From NCBI GenBank assembly GCA_047967505.1, contig CM106539.1: 64,000 bases of DNA; one strand, 5' to 3'. This DNA comes from Dipteris shenzhenensis (lineage: Eukaryota > Polypodiophyta > Polypodiopsida > Gleicheniales). The position numbers and the translations under genes are program-made. Positions 44,140 through 55,104 of the stretch are shown here, piece by piece. Below the pieces are notes generated by a model that saw nothing but the letters and a program-made list of their open reading frames with translations, made no database searches and had not been told where the DNA came from. The first letter of the stretch is position 1; every line of letters begins with the position of its first letter.

Positions 44140-44280
44140 GTACAGTTCCCTGACAACATTTCCAGTAACAATATCCCACATGCATACACAACCATCTTTT
44201 GAACTAGATGCTAGACACCTTCCATCAAAATTGATAGCTAAAGCTGTAACTAGGGACCTATTTGGATCGCCACAACAAGT
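44140..44280 (-). pseudogene. RID3/IPI3/WDR18-like gene, exon 6 (WD repeat), unit 2
   Basis: VTALAINFDGRCLASSSKDG then CVCMWDIVTGNVVRELYTK, a well-preserved WD repeat. The donor is AAAC|GTAGGC. Upstream on the gene strand (44281-44476) is host sequence not present in unit 1, then the copia inserted at 44477. A second frame mimics a kinase motif; see rejected items. Confidence 0.72.
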
Positions 44281-44476
44281 GTTTATATTTTATAATGAAG
44301 AACCTGTTTAAACCTACATGTCTAATAACTAGAAGCATGTAGGAAAATACGATGTAGTGCTCATGCCAGCTTCACCTGAGTGAGAAATTTGGGGAAAAGA
44401 CACTAATATCAATATTAGATACACATAATGGCCATTGATTCATAGCTTGAACAAATATTTTCCCATCCGTTGTCCC

Positions 44477-45210
44477 TATTAGACATCAATGCTCCACTCT
44501 CGTGTTACTACGTGGGAACCAGCTAACTCTACTTGTAAGCCCCCCATATGAGGAGAAGGCATTTGAGTAGCTCGGTTATTCGGTAGGTCCTGGTTTGGAC
44601 ACCAGATGGGGGCCATGTGTGGCTTGATGGCTGGATGACTTCAAATAGAGTTGGCACACTGCCAACTAGGCTACATGCAAGTGTAGGAAGGCATCTCTTG
44701 ACTGACCGCACTAAAGGTAGACGGAGCATTTCCCGGGGCAGCCCACTCTTGGGTTGCGAGGCCCACATTTGGAGCCTCAGATGATCCTGAATGGCTCTGG
44801 GCCAAATGGAGATCGTAGGTTTGTTGCTCGGTTTCGCCCACCGGTTCTATCGTATGGTCGGTGGCCTATTTCAGGATTGACCACCAGTCGACCGTTTTGG
44901 GTCTATTAGGTCGATCACCCAATTGAGTCTAACCGACTACGACTGGTGGCTATATAAGAGCAAGCCCGTGAAGCCCATTTCATCACTAGATACAGCAACC
45001 CTAATTCCTTAGCATCCAGCCTCCGTCTTCTACCATTTTCAGCATGCCATCGAAGCTTCTTTCACAGGAGTACATGGTTGGGAGGCAGCGCCATCTATTG
45101 TATCAATTCTATAGTAATCAAATTTTTTATTCTCCATACTATCTTGTTTTCTCTCTTGCGTACGAGATCCTATTATCTGTTAAGCATAGATGTTGTATTA
45201 TTTTCTTACA
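44477..45210 (+). repeat. Copia 5' LTR
   Basis: Ends ...TATTATTTTCTTACA directly before the primer-binding site. A TATA-like GGCTATATAAGAGCAAG lies near 44948. The first dinucleotide is TA instead of TG. Confidence 0.88.
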
Positions 45211-45280
45211 TGGTATTAGAGCCTAGACTCTAGCAAGAAGATTTGATAGTGTGTTTCTGTTTGCGAGCAGATTATGAGAG

Positions 45281-48200
45281 ATGGCCCAGCCTGCAAGATT
45301 GTGAATCCCACTGTTCGGCGAAAGTGAAAAGTTGGATGGCTCTAACTATCCACTTTGGAAGTTCAAGATGAGAACCATCCTAAGTGCATATGAGCTTTGG
45401 GATACTGCTACTGGGGTGGACGTGAGGCCAATTGCAAGACCGGATCTAGCCAATGCAGGACAATAGATAGTACTAAATGCGGATGAGATTCTTGCGTGGA
45501 CAAGAAGAAATGCAGATGCACTGTGTTCAATTGTCTACAGTGTTAGTGATTCCATCATGGCGTTAATTCAACATGTCGCCACAGCAGAGGAGACATGGAT
45601 GGTCTTGAAAAATCAGTATGAGACCACGAATCAAATGCGGATTCAGAATCTAGAGACTCAACTCGTGAACGAGAAGTTGTCTGAGTCTGAAGCGGCAGAG
45701 AAGTTCATCACTAGGGTGAAGAATCTACGCGATCAGATGACTGCGATTGGCATCACCATCACCAGTGAGAATCTAGCACGAAGGTGCATACAGATTCTCC
45801 CACCAAAGTACGATGGTCTTGTTGCAGCACTGAATACACAGAATAGAAATCTGCCCCTCAACTTTGAGGATTTTAGCACGATGCTTATGGAGGAGGAGTT
45901 GCGTCAAAAGATGAGGATTGGAGAAGATTCGGCTTTCTAGATCGGATCAAAGAAAGATAAGGGTAAGGACTCTGGTAACCCATCTTCTTCTTATGATAAA
46001 AAGAGAAAGAAGAAGATCAAGTGCTTCTATTGCAACAAGGCAGGCCACAAGCAGAATGAGTGCCGAAAGAAGATTGCAGATGAGAAGAACAGAGTGAAGA
46101 AAGAGTCCAGCAATAGCGCACAGGCAGCACCAATAGAGCTATTCGTCGCAATTGAGGAGATTTGCACGGAGGCAGTTCATGTATGTGAAGCTTGCACGGA
46201 TGTATGTGAAGCTTTCATGATGGGCAAGCAACATCGGCAGCCCTTTCCTAAAGAGGCCAGCAAGGCAAAGGCTCCTCTAGAGCTCGTTCACATGGACCTC
46301 CATGGAAAGATGGAGATGGAAGCTTTGGGTGGTTCCTACTACTTCATGACACTGATCGACAACTACAGTAGAAGGATATGGATATACTTCCTGAAGACTA
46401 AAGACAAGGCTTTTAGTAGGTTCAATGAATGGCATGTAATGGTCGAGAAAGAAATGGCGAGGAAGGTGAAGAAGTTGAGATCAGACAGAGGTGGAGAGTT
46501 CACATCAACTGAATTCGAAAGTTACTACAAAAGTCACAAAATCAAGAGGCAGAAACCCCCGCCACATACATCACAGCAAAATGGAATAGCAGAACGCAAG
46601 ATGCACATCATCTACGAAATGGGCCAGAGTATGATGAAAGGGAAAGATTTGCCAAAGACTTTCTGGGTTGAAGGATGTAACACTGTAGTTTACATCCTGA
46701 ATTGTAGCTACACAAAGGCTGTGAATGGGATGACTCCACTGCAAGCCTTTTCTGGTAAGAAACCTTCAGTTGCACATTTTAGAGTTTTTGGATGTGACTG
46801 TTTTGTGCATGTCCCTGATGCTACCAGGACCAAATGGGAACCGAAGAGCCAGAAGTGTATTTTCTTAGGCTATAGTGAAGAGGCGGAGGGTTACCATCTC
46901 TATAACCCTGTTACCAAGAAGGTAATTATAAGTTGCAATGTGGTCTTCACAGAACAGCTGCATCAATTGGAGGAGGATGCTTCCTTCCCAGACAACCAGG
47001 ACCAGGATATCCATCTAGTACCACCACCAATAGCAGACCAAACTCCCCCAACAGTGCTTGGGAGGATTCAAGACAAAGAAGATGAAGAAGAGCCTATAGA
47101 ACCACAATGGCAATGGCCATTCCCGAAGTGGGTAAAGCAGCTTTTGGATGGCAGAGAACCTCCAACCATTGAGGAGGAACCATCCGAACACCACCGGTCC
47201 AAGAGATTAGAGGAGCAAAGAAGGGCATAGGAACACTTAGTCAACTATGCTTTGATGACAGAAGTGATTTGTGCTGATGAACCCAAGTGTCTTGAAGAGG
47301 CACAAGGCAATGATAGATGGATGGAGGCTATGCAGTCAGAGTATGGCTCCATAATGAAGAACAACACTTGGGACCTTGTGGATCGACCACCAAAACACAA
47401 GGTAATTAGAACCAAGTGGGTGTACAAGACCAAGTACAAGTCCGACGGCACGTTGGATAAGTACAAGGCTCGGCTCATGGCAAAAGGATTTGCATAGGTA
47501 CATGGTTTTGATTATCAAGATACTTTTGCTCCCACAGCTCGACTAACCACAATTCATAGTGTTTTGGCTTTAGCTGCCCAGGGAAGTTGGCCCGTGTTTC
47601 AGATGGATGTGAAATCTGCCTTTTTGAATGGAGATCTCAAGGAGGAGGTATACGTGGAACAACCACCAGGTTTTGAGATCCTCGGTTCAGAAGGTAAAGT
47701 CTGCAAATTGAAGAAAGCACTTTACAGGCTGAAACAAGCCCCACGATCCTGGTACCAGTGAATTGACGCTTGCTTTCTGCAAAACGGGTTTAGGAGGAGC
47801 CCATCTGATGCAAATTTGTATATCTTTAGAGAAGGAGGCAGATGTGTGATCGTGGTCCTTTAGGTGGAAGACCTTGTCATAACAAGGAACCATGAAGAGA
47901 AGATCTCACAAATGAAGCATTTGCTAGGAAGAGAGTTTGAAATGACAGACCTCGGACTGATGCATTTCTGTTTGGGGATTGAAGTTTGGTAGGAGCCGAA
48001 ACAGATCTTCATTTCACAGCTGAAGTATGCTGGAGAGATACTGAAGGCATTTGGCATGGCTGAGTGCAAGATAGTTGGTACCCCTATCGAGGTTGATGCG
48101 AAGCTCTCAAACGAGGATTCATCACCACTGGTGGACGAAGCGAAGTACAGAAGGCTTGTGGGCAGCTTGATTTACCTGTGCAACACACGGTTGGACATCA

Positions 48201-48802
48201 GTTTTGTGACTGGTGTACTAAGCAAGTTTTCCAATAAGCCCTGGGAGAACCATTGGAGGGCAGGGATGCGGGTGCTGAAATACATTAAAGGCACACTTGA
48301 TTATGGTGTCACCTATACCAAGGGCAACATCTTAACTGGATTCTGTGACTCAGATTGGGCAGGATACGTGGACAGCAGGAGATCAGTGACAAGGTACAGT
48401 TTCTCACTTGGATCTGGAGTTGTGTCATGGGTCAGTAAGAAGCAACCCACAGTTGCTCTTTCTTCTACCGAGGCCAAGTACAAATCTGCATGCTTTGCTT
48501 CTTGCGAGGCAGTGTGGTTGAGAAGGATTTTGGGGGACATGGGTGCAGTGCAGAACAAGCCTACATAGTTATCATGTGACAATCAGAGTTGCATGGCAAT
48601 TGCAAAGAACCTGGTGTTCCACGCTCGCACAAAACACATTGAGATTCAATATCACTTTGTACGCGAGCTCATCATGGATGGAGAGGTTGACTTGGTGTAC
48701 TGTCCGACTACAGAGAATGCTGCGGACATCTTCGCGAAGGCTCTTGGAAGAGACTTGTTGGAGAGGCATCTTCATCGACTTGGCATTGGGCCGAAAAAGT
48801 AA
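45281..48802 (+). pseudogene. Copia Gag-Pol, single frame with nine stop codons, protease deleted
   Basis: From ATG 45281 to TAA at 48802 the same frame is kept throughout. Gag: SNYPLWKFKMRTIL, TWMVLKNQYETTNQ, then zinc knuckle CFYCNKAGHKQNEC near 46023. The protease and most of the integrase zinc finger are gone; the join is near 46170-46215 (VCEACTDVCEAFMMGKQHR). Integrase D, D, E: VHMDLHGKME, KLRSDRGGEFTS, QQNGIAERK. Reverse transcriptase: NNTWDLVDRPP, MDVKSAFLNGDLKEEVYVEQ; the YVDD box reads stop-V-E-D near 47861. RNase H: GFCDSDWAGYVDSRRS, LSSTEAKY, HARTKHIEIQYHFVRE. Stops: TGA 45302, TAG 45464, TAG 45938, TAG 47228, TAG 47495, TGA 47759, TAG 47861, TAG 47990, TAG 48566. Confidence 0.88.
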
Positions 48803-48832
48803 GTTCACTTGCGGGTGGACATTGAGGGGGGG

Positions 48833-49544
48833 TGTTAGATATCACTGCTCCACTCTTGTGTAACTACATGGGAACCAGCTAACTCTACTTGTAAGCCCCC
48901 ATATGAGGAGAAGGCATTTGAGTAGCTTGGTTATCCAGTAGGTACTGGTTTGGACACTAGATGGGGGCTATGTGTGGCCTGATGGCTGGACGGCTTCAGA
49001 TAGAGTTGGCACACCACCAACTAGGCTACATGCAAGTGCGGGAAGACATCCCTTGACTGACCGAACTGAGGGTAGATGGAGCATTTCTCGAGGCAGCCCA
49101 CTCTTGGGTTGCAGGGCTTCAGATGATCTTGGATGGCTCTAGGCCGAATGGAGACCGTAGGTTAGTTGCTCTGTTTTGCGCACTAGTTCTATCATATGGT
49201 CGGTGGCCGACCCCCAATCGATCGTTTTGGACAGATTGGGTCGGTCACCCAATTGAGCCTAACCGACTATGGCTGGTGGCTATATAAGAGGAAGCTCGTG
49301 AAGCCCATTTCATCACTGGCTATAAATAGCAACCCTGATTCCTTAGCATCCAGCCTTCATCTTCTACTGTTTCTTACATGCCATTGAAGCTTCTTTCACA
49401 AGAGCGCACGGTTGGGAGGCAGCGCCATCTATTGTATCAATTTTACAATAATCAAAATTTTGATTCTCCATACTATCTTGTTTTCTCTCTTGCATACGAG
49501 ATCCTACTATCTATTGAGCATAGACGTTGTATTATTTTCTTACA
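48833..49544 (+). repeat. Copia 3' LTR
   Basis: TGTTAGATATCACTGCTCC...TTTTCTTACA, then the target duplication GTCCC. Matches 44477-45210 with small indels. Confidence 0.9.
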
Positions 49545-49846
49545 GTCCCAGCATACAATGACTACTCATTGGGATGTAAAACAAGGGAATTGATTACTGA
49601 CTGCAATTGAATTGACTGCAAGAGCTTCCCAGGCCCCAGTCTCCAAACCTACAAAGGCAGTTGCATCGAATGTCACAATTCATAGGTCTACCAATTTGGA
49701 CCCGTGGGCTCTTTCCTACTGCTTTCGTAGGAAGAGCTAGGTATTCTATGTTTGCAGGGTTCCGAGGCTTTTTGTCACCTATAGATATATTGGGGTTGTC
49801 AGTTGTAGTATATGTGTAGCTTAGGACCTCGAGTCGTGTTCCGATG
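49545..49846. other. Host-derived segment between two insertions
   Basis: Unit 2 sequence right of the copia. A minus-strand frame (IEYLALPTKAVGKSPRVQIG) is open but unrecognised. GGACC at about 49829-49833 could be the left target duplication of the next element, which is followed on its right by GGACC at 53491. Confidence 0.4.
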
Positions 49847-49944
49847 AGAGGCGTAGGCTTAAGTGTGGTAAGCAAACAAAGTGCATGCATGTGTAAAATG
49901 AACGTAAATCATCTTTGTTGAGGTAATGAAGGCTTTCACCTTCA

Positions 49945-50135
49945 TTGGGGGTTGTAGGGTTTAGGAGGAGTTTAAGGGTTAGAAGGAGGTTCCAGGGTTA
50001 GAAGGAGGTTCCAGGGTTTAGAAGGAGTTCTAGGGTTTAGAAGGAGGTTCCAGGGTTTAGAAGGAGTCTAGGTTTAGAAGGAGGGTCCAAGGTTCAGAAG
50101 GAGGTTCCAGGGTTTAGAAGGAGGTTCCAAGGTCA
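49945..50135 (+). repeat. ~20-bp minisatellite AGAAGGAGGTTCCAGGGTTT, left LTR
   Basis: About nine degenerate tandem copies. The homologous array in the right LTR is 52545-52760 with about eleven copies. No coding potential supported. Confidence 0.75.
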
Positions 50136-50224
50136 GGGTAGAGTACATGGTGGAGAACTCGTCTCCCTCATAGATCATGGAGTTTAAGGGTTGAGGAACA
50201 AAGGGTTTAAGGGAGCATAGGAGT

Positions 50225-50360
50225 GGGAGAGGAAGAAGGTGTAAGAGCATGGGGGAAAGGAGAGAGGAGGAAGGAGGAGGAGGGAGGAGGAGGAGAGAGG
50301 AGGAGGAGGAGGAGGGAGGAGGGAGGAGGAGGAGGGAGGAGGAGAGGGAGAGGATGGGTT
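50225..50360 (+). repeat. (GGA)n purine tract, left LTR
   Basis: AGGAGG-type low complexity; the right-LTR partner is 52860-53000. It produces long but meaningless Pro/Ser/Leu- or Glu/Arg-rich frames. Confidence 0.75.
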
Positions 50361-50547
50361 GCAAGGTTGGAGGATAGGGGAGGAGGAGTTGCAAGGTTAG
50401 GACATGCTTTTGCATGTGCAGTGCAAGGGAGCATGGATACTTGAGACAAATGCTTGGAATACCAATGTAGACTCAACACAATGCCCCAAAGAGTGCGGGC
50501 TTCATTCTATTATGAGGTATTTATACAAGTTGGAGAGCTCCTCTCTC

Positions 50548-50848
50548 TGCATGTAACACAAAGTTGTAACACAAAGTCGTATCACAAAGTTGTAACACAA
50601 AGTGGCATCACAAAGTTGTAACACAAAGTTGTTACACAAAGTTGTATCACAAAGTTGTTACACAAAGTTGTATCACAAAGTTGTAACACAAAGTTGTATC
50701 ACAAAGTTGTAACACAAAGTTGTAACACAAAGTTGTTACACAAAGTTGTAACACAAAGTTGTTACACAAAGTTGTATCACAAAGTTGTAACACAAAGTTG
50801 TATCACAAAGTTGTATCACAAAGTTGTAACACAAAGTTGTATCACATT
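50548..50848 (+). repeat. 13-bp minisatellite AACACAAAGTTGT, left LTR
   Basis: About 23 tandem copies with first-base variants A/T and AAC/ATC alternation. The right-LTR array is 53193-53447 with fewer copies. Confidence 0.85.
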
Positions 50849-50894
50849 CCCTCTCTACATAAGTTCATGTTGGTACAAAATCAACATACTCCCC

Positions 50895-52436
50895 GATCCA
50901 TTGTATTACCTGTCCTCGGGTTATGGCTTATTGCGATCACGTACCTGGGTTGCCATGTTTTTAGTCCAATGGCTATGGAACTTGTGTCATGCCAGTCGAT
51001 CCTGCTGTAAAGCCTTAGCACCATATAATTTTTGCATAGTTTCCAAGTAGCCTGTATCCACCATTTGCTCGAACAGAGATATGTGGTGTGCCTCTAAGAA
51101 GATCACTCTTTGATAGAGCCGGCTTGTAATCTGAGCATCAATCCTTTCATTGGGATTAAAGCTGAGTGGAGGCAAATGGGAATCAAGGAACATGGGACCT
51201 CCAAAATGAATTCCAATGTTTTACAGAATATGGCACTTTGGCGAAGGAAGCAATCAATGTTGCCGCACATTATTTGTTCATGCTGCTGAAGTGCTCGAAC
51301 CATGGTGCCTTGGATATTCCATTCTACACCAGAGTAGGGTTCGATCATTGGCCAATTAATGACTCGATCTTCAGCCAGAGTGTGTAAGTTGGCTTCCTAT
51401 TTTTTACGCTGTGGAACTGCATAGAACTTGGGATGGGTTCTGAGACATGGAGGTGCCCGTAAGTACTCCTTTAAGAAGATTTCATCAAAGAGCTTGGGAC
51501 AGCACCAATCAGGTTGTGGATCCAATTTGCTAATCCAATCTTCACTAATTTGATGCTGACAAAGGTTGGTAGGAAAGTTATCCAGGGTCCATCCACCGCG
51601 AGTTTTCATATCAGGATATTTGCTCCAAAATTCCTTGATGGGGTTACTGGGAAGTGGTATCTCATCAAAATCATACCCATCATTGGAACTTGGCATGGGC
51701 GTACGAATTGGATTATCCAAATCTTGATATTCAAAATCAAATACTATGTCATTTTCTACTGATGGAAGCACCAGAAGTGTCAGAGGTGATGATGGTGCAA
51801 GGAGAGAATTGGGGGACATTGGGGAGAAATATGGCAGAGTGATAGTGGCGGAAGGGGGAGCAGAGGGGAGGGGGGGAAGAACTGTGCAAATGGTTTGAGC
51901 AGCTTGGTAATCCTCAAGGGTAGGATTAGCAAGGGAGGGGGAAAAGCTAGGTGTGAGGGGCTCATAAGTTTGTGATTGTTAGGTAAGTTGAAAATGGTGA
52001 GAGGCATGAGCAAAGAGACGATGGAGGGAATAGATGTTAGGATGGAGCTCGGGGAAGGTCAAGAGGGTGGTAGCAGCAAGGGGAAGTGAGGTTATGATGT
52101 TGGCAAAAAGAGTGGTTAGATATGGGAAGTTGGATGTGAGATAGGCCTTGTCATCTTCTGACACTTCTTTTTGCTAGTGCGATGGGATGATCAGCTGCAT
52201 GGGTGGGATGTCGGTTATGTCATGCCATGCAAATAATAGGGATCGCCATTGTAGCAATGGCAACAAACCTGTAATAACCCTAAGGGGAGGACTACCCATG
52301 AGGCCGACATATGCAATGAAAGCATCCTTCCTGAGTGTTATAAACCCGGCATGTGTAGACAGGCAAAATATATTTTTCTCATCTTCAGAAAAGTCTTGGC
52401 AAATTATGCGCAGGGTTTTAGCTCTGGTGAGTGACG
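50895..52436 (-). CDS. Unrecognised open segments between the minisatellite LTRs
   Basis: Minus-strand frames in order: 52473-52174 (starts inside the LTR, MHALCLLTTLKPT; then DFSEDEKNIFCLSTHAGF), 52164-51979 (SEDDKAYLTSNFPYLTTLFA), 51819-51397 (NDIVFDFEYQDLDNPIRT, WSKYPDMKTRGGWTLDNF, QPDWCCPKLFDEIFLKEYLR) and 51348-51103. The composition is protein-like (W, C, D and Y content, no low complexity in the third), but I recognise no family. It may be a Gag too diverged to see, or a captured plant gene. Stops or introns separate the pieces. Confidence 0.35.
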
Positions 52437-53192
52437 TAGGCTTAAGTGTGGTAAGCAAACAAAGTGCATGCATGTGTAAAAGGAACGTAAATCATCTTTG
52501 TTGACGTAATGAAGGCTTTCGCCTTCATTGGGGGTTGTAGGGTTTAGGAGGAGTTTAAGGGTTAGAAGGAGGTTCCAGGGTTAGAAGGAGATTCCAGGGT
52601 TTAGAAGGAGGTTTTAGGGTTTAGAAGGAGGTTCCAGGGTTTAGAAGGAGTTCCAGGGTTTAGAAGGAGGTTCCAAGGTTTAGAAGGAGTCCAGGTTTAG
52701 AAGGAGTGTCCAAGGTTTAGAAGGAGGTTCCATGGTCTAGAAGGAGGTTCCAAGGTCAGGGTAGAGTACATGGTGGAGAACTCGTCTCCCTCATAGATCA
52801 TGGAGTTTAAGGGTTGAGGAACAAAGGATTTAGGGGAGCATAGGAGTGGGAGAGGAAGAAGGTGTAAGAGCATGGGGGAAAGAAGAGAGAGGAGGAAGGA
52901 GGAGGAGGGAGGAGGAGGAGAGAAGAGGAGGAGGAGGAGGGAGGAGGAGGAGGAGGAGGAGGAGGGAGGAGGAGGAGGGAGGAGGAGAGGGAGAGGATGG
53001 GATGCAAGGTTGGAGGAGAGGGGAGGAGGAGTTGCAAGGTTAGGACATGCCTTTGGATGTGTAGTGCAAGGGAGCATGGACACTTGAGACAAATGCTTGG
53101 AATACCAAAGTAGACTCAACACAATGCCCCAAAGAGTGTGGGCTTCATTCTATTATGGGATATTTATACAAGTTGGAGAGCTCCTCTCTCTA

Positions 53193-53447
53193 CATGTAAC
53201 ACAAAGTTGTAACATAAAGTCGTATCAAAAAGTTGTAACACAAAGTTGTATCACAAAGTTGTAACACAAAGTTGTAACACAAAGTTGTTACACAAAGTTG
53301 TATCACAAAGTTGTAACACAAAGTTGTATCAAAAAGTTGTAACACAAAGTTGTATCACAAAGTTGTAACACAAAGTTGTAACACAAAGTTGTTACACAAA
53401 GTTGTATCACAAAGTTGTAACACAAATTTGTAACAGAAAGTTGTATC
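53193..53447 (+). repeat. 13-bp minisatellite AACACAAAGTTGT, right LTR
   Basis: About 19 copies; several match the left-LTR array in order, showing that it was copied as part of the LTR, with later slippage. Confidence 0.85.
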
Positions 53448-53490
53448 ACATTCCCTTTCTACATAAGTTCATGTTGGCACAGAGTCAACA

Positions 53491-53948
53491 GGACCATATC
53501 ACAGTCCTATTGTGTAAAACATTATGGAAGAAAAGGGAAATGCATACATGGAGCAGGAAAGTGATCAATTATCTAATACTGAGTAGCCAAACCAACCTGC
53601 AAATCATATTGGAGCTAATACAACCACTAAGCACATAACATAGTGAAAGGACAGCTGGATCACCATGGTTATTCGCAACGAGAATGGAAATACATCATAA
53701 TATCCTCTCTGAAAAGCCACATTGCAAAAAATCATTGGGGAAATGAAGAAAGCAGAGGATCAAGAGTTAGGAGAAGGGCACCATTTTTACAATGACAGGT
53801 AGGCTGCATCGCAATTCTCCTGGTGAGATGGTGAAGAAGAGCTAAATATAATATACCATGGCTAATTTTGGGGTATGCTAAAGATGGCTTGTCATTTGAA
53901 TCTGACCATCCTCCCATAAAACTCAACCCTGAAGCTAATTTTTTTCTC
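53491..53948. other. Unit 2 tail
   Basis: Host sequence again. From about 53702 it matches 18719-18965 of unit 1. The minus frame LASGLSFMGGWSDSNDKPS (53965-53732) is kept. It ends at AAGCTAATTTTTTTCTC, joined to exon 3 sequence of unit 3 in mid-exon. Confidence 0.6.
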
Positions 53949-54747
53949 AATGCCATCATCTGCACCCGACATTAAGAGCGAGTCATCATCAGAGAAAACC
54001 AGACAGCTGACTCCTTTGTGATGTGCAACCAAGTCGCCATTAGGTTCCAGCTCGAAACCTTAGAATTCAACCATGGGGGAAAGTTAATTGTATAGCCAGG
54101 CGAAGACTATGTGACCATGATAACAACAAAATATTAAACATCAGATTTAAGGAACATGCACCTCCCAAAGAGAGATTTTCTCGAACAAGCCGCCCCCGGC
54201 CATGTAAACACCATTGTACGTCCAAGAAAGTGGTACAATCGATTCAACAGGGTAGCACCTATTACCTTGAATATGCTCTGAGACAAAATCGATCCGCCGT
54301 CGAAGCCTCACTTGTGATACTTTTCCAAAATCAAGACTACAACGTCACTATATTGAAATGAGTGCAACGAAGATTACAACATGTGGACGTGCCTAGTACA
54401 TTGCTCACTTGGAGTTCATATAGAGTAAATATATGACGGCGATCGCTTGATTCACAAAGGCTCATTTCTGTCAAAGTGGTGTCGCTCTTTCTCCATCTAG
54501 CCGAGCATAAAAGAGTGCCAATTACCTTATCCAATGCCCAAAAGAAAATCTCGCCACTGCCAGTTGTGCCATTTCGTTGTATTTGTGAGGCTACCAAAGA
54601 ATGATGTCCCAAATAGACCAATCCATTGCAAGGGCAGGCACAATTCAAGCGACGAGGGAGATGGTGTCCGGTGGCGAGGTCCCAACAAGCTAATCCAGCA
54701 TGGGCAATAGAGGAGGAGACAATCAGAGCTTCTTTGGAGCAAGCCAA
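53949..54747 (-). pseudogene. RID3/IPI3/WDR18-like gene, exons 1-3, unit 3
   Basis: E1 about 54747-54526 (ARAIAHAGLACWDL-type N-terminus, GEIFFWALDK, donor GTAATT). E2 about 54272-54162, whose acceptor reads GAGCAT instead of GAGCAG, a lost AG. E3 54058-53949 is cut by the unit 2/3 junction and has a one-base deletion (CAACC against CAACCC at about 54030). First codon TTG. Downstream exons E6-E8 are in unit 2. E4 is absent. Clearly non-functional. Confidence 0.78.
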
Positions 54748-55104
54748 TGTGTTGGAGGGGATGGATCAAACTAGAAGATGTGAAGGAAAGAGAGAAACCA
54801 TAGCCAATTTGGAAAATTTACAGCTGCCATCATTCACAGAGCGCAGCACGGACTGGCCATGCGACAATCAGTGAGTAGTAAACTTTTTAATCATAATTGC
54901 TGTTCATTTTGACATGGCATCCCTTTCATCATGACTCATGTATTTAAGGAGTCCACACGGGCCATGCAAAGTCCTTTCCAGGAGTACTCCGATCGGATTC
55001 CTACCAAAAAAGGGAGTTGACCCTTCCTGCTTGGCCAACAAGGTAGTAAGAGGTGGACGATCAGGATGTAATCCTGGCAAACCATAGCGACCTTGATGAA
55101 GTAG

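Larger units (their letters stand above)
44477..49544 (+). mobile_element. Complete Ty1/copia retrotransposon with target-site duplication GTCCC
   Basis: LTRs at 44477-45210 (734 bp) and 48833-49544 (712 bp). The 5-bp direct repeat GTCCC flanks the element (44472-44476 and 49545-49549). The 5' LTR starts TATTAG where the 3' LTR has TGTTAG. The primer-binding site TGGTATTAGAGCC at 45211 is the initiator tRNA-Met type. The polypurine tract ATTGAGGGGGGG lies before 48833. LTR differences include several small indels, so it is older than the gypsy element. Inside are gag, integrase, reverse transcriptase and RNase H in one frame; protease is deleted. Confidence 0.92.
49847..53490 (-). mobile_element. 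Putative LTR retrotransposon with minisatellite-rich LTRs and unknown internal ORFs
   Basis: Two direct repeats of about 1.05 kb (about 49847-50894 and 52437-53490) enclose 1.54 kb. On the minus strand each begins TGTTGA, and the inner copy is preceded by a purine tract (GGATCGGGGAGTA). Each has TATA-like TGTATAAATACC (near 50525 and 53165 on plus), so they behave as LTRs. The candidate flanking repeat is GGACC. The 3' ends are ragged, and the sequence after the 5' LTR (CACCAGAGCTAAAACC) only loosely resembles a tRNA-Met primer site. No gag, protease, reverse transcriptase or integrase motif is seen, so it would be non-autonomous. An alternative is a duplicated promoter/first exon of an unknown gene. 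Confidence 0.55.
19284..53948. repeat. Tandem segmental duplication, unit 2, expanded by nested insertions
   Basis: Homologous to unit 1 from TACACTCATTTGCGCG onward. It is interrupted by copia (23893-25722), copia (30881-34283), gypsy (34607-43370), copia (44477-49544) and the minisatellite-LTR element (about 49847-53490). Removing these leaves close to the unit 1 length. Its own deletions include about 265 bp near 28998 and about 150 bp near 26436. It ends near 53948, where the sequence jumps to unit 3 at a point equivalent to 8940 of unit 1. Confidence 0.85.

Noticed and set aside
44010-44195. Minus frame with VVYACGILLLEMLSG, like a protein-kinase subdomain
   Set aside because: It is the neighbouring frame of the WD-repeat exon 6 (DGCVCMWDIVTGNVV). 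No kinase motifs lie nearby and the WD reading is conserved in unit 1.
45211-45223. TGGTATTAGAGCC as a possible tRNA gene end
   Set aside because: It directly follows the copia 5' LTR and is the primer-binding site; no cloverleaf is present.
50074-50479. Ser/Pro/Leu-rich and Gly/Glu/Arg-rich frames, also at 52697-53122
   Set aside because: They are translations of the (GGA)n and 20-bp minisatellites inside the LTRs.
50548-50848. CRISPR-like regular repeats
   Set aside because: Units of 13 bp are contiguous with no spacers, and the context is a plant retroelement LTR.
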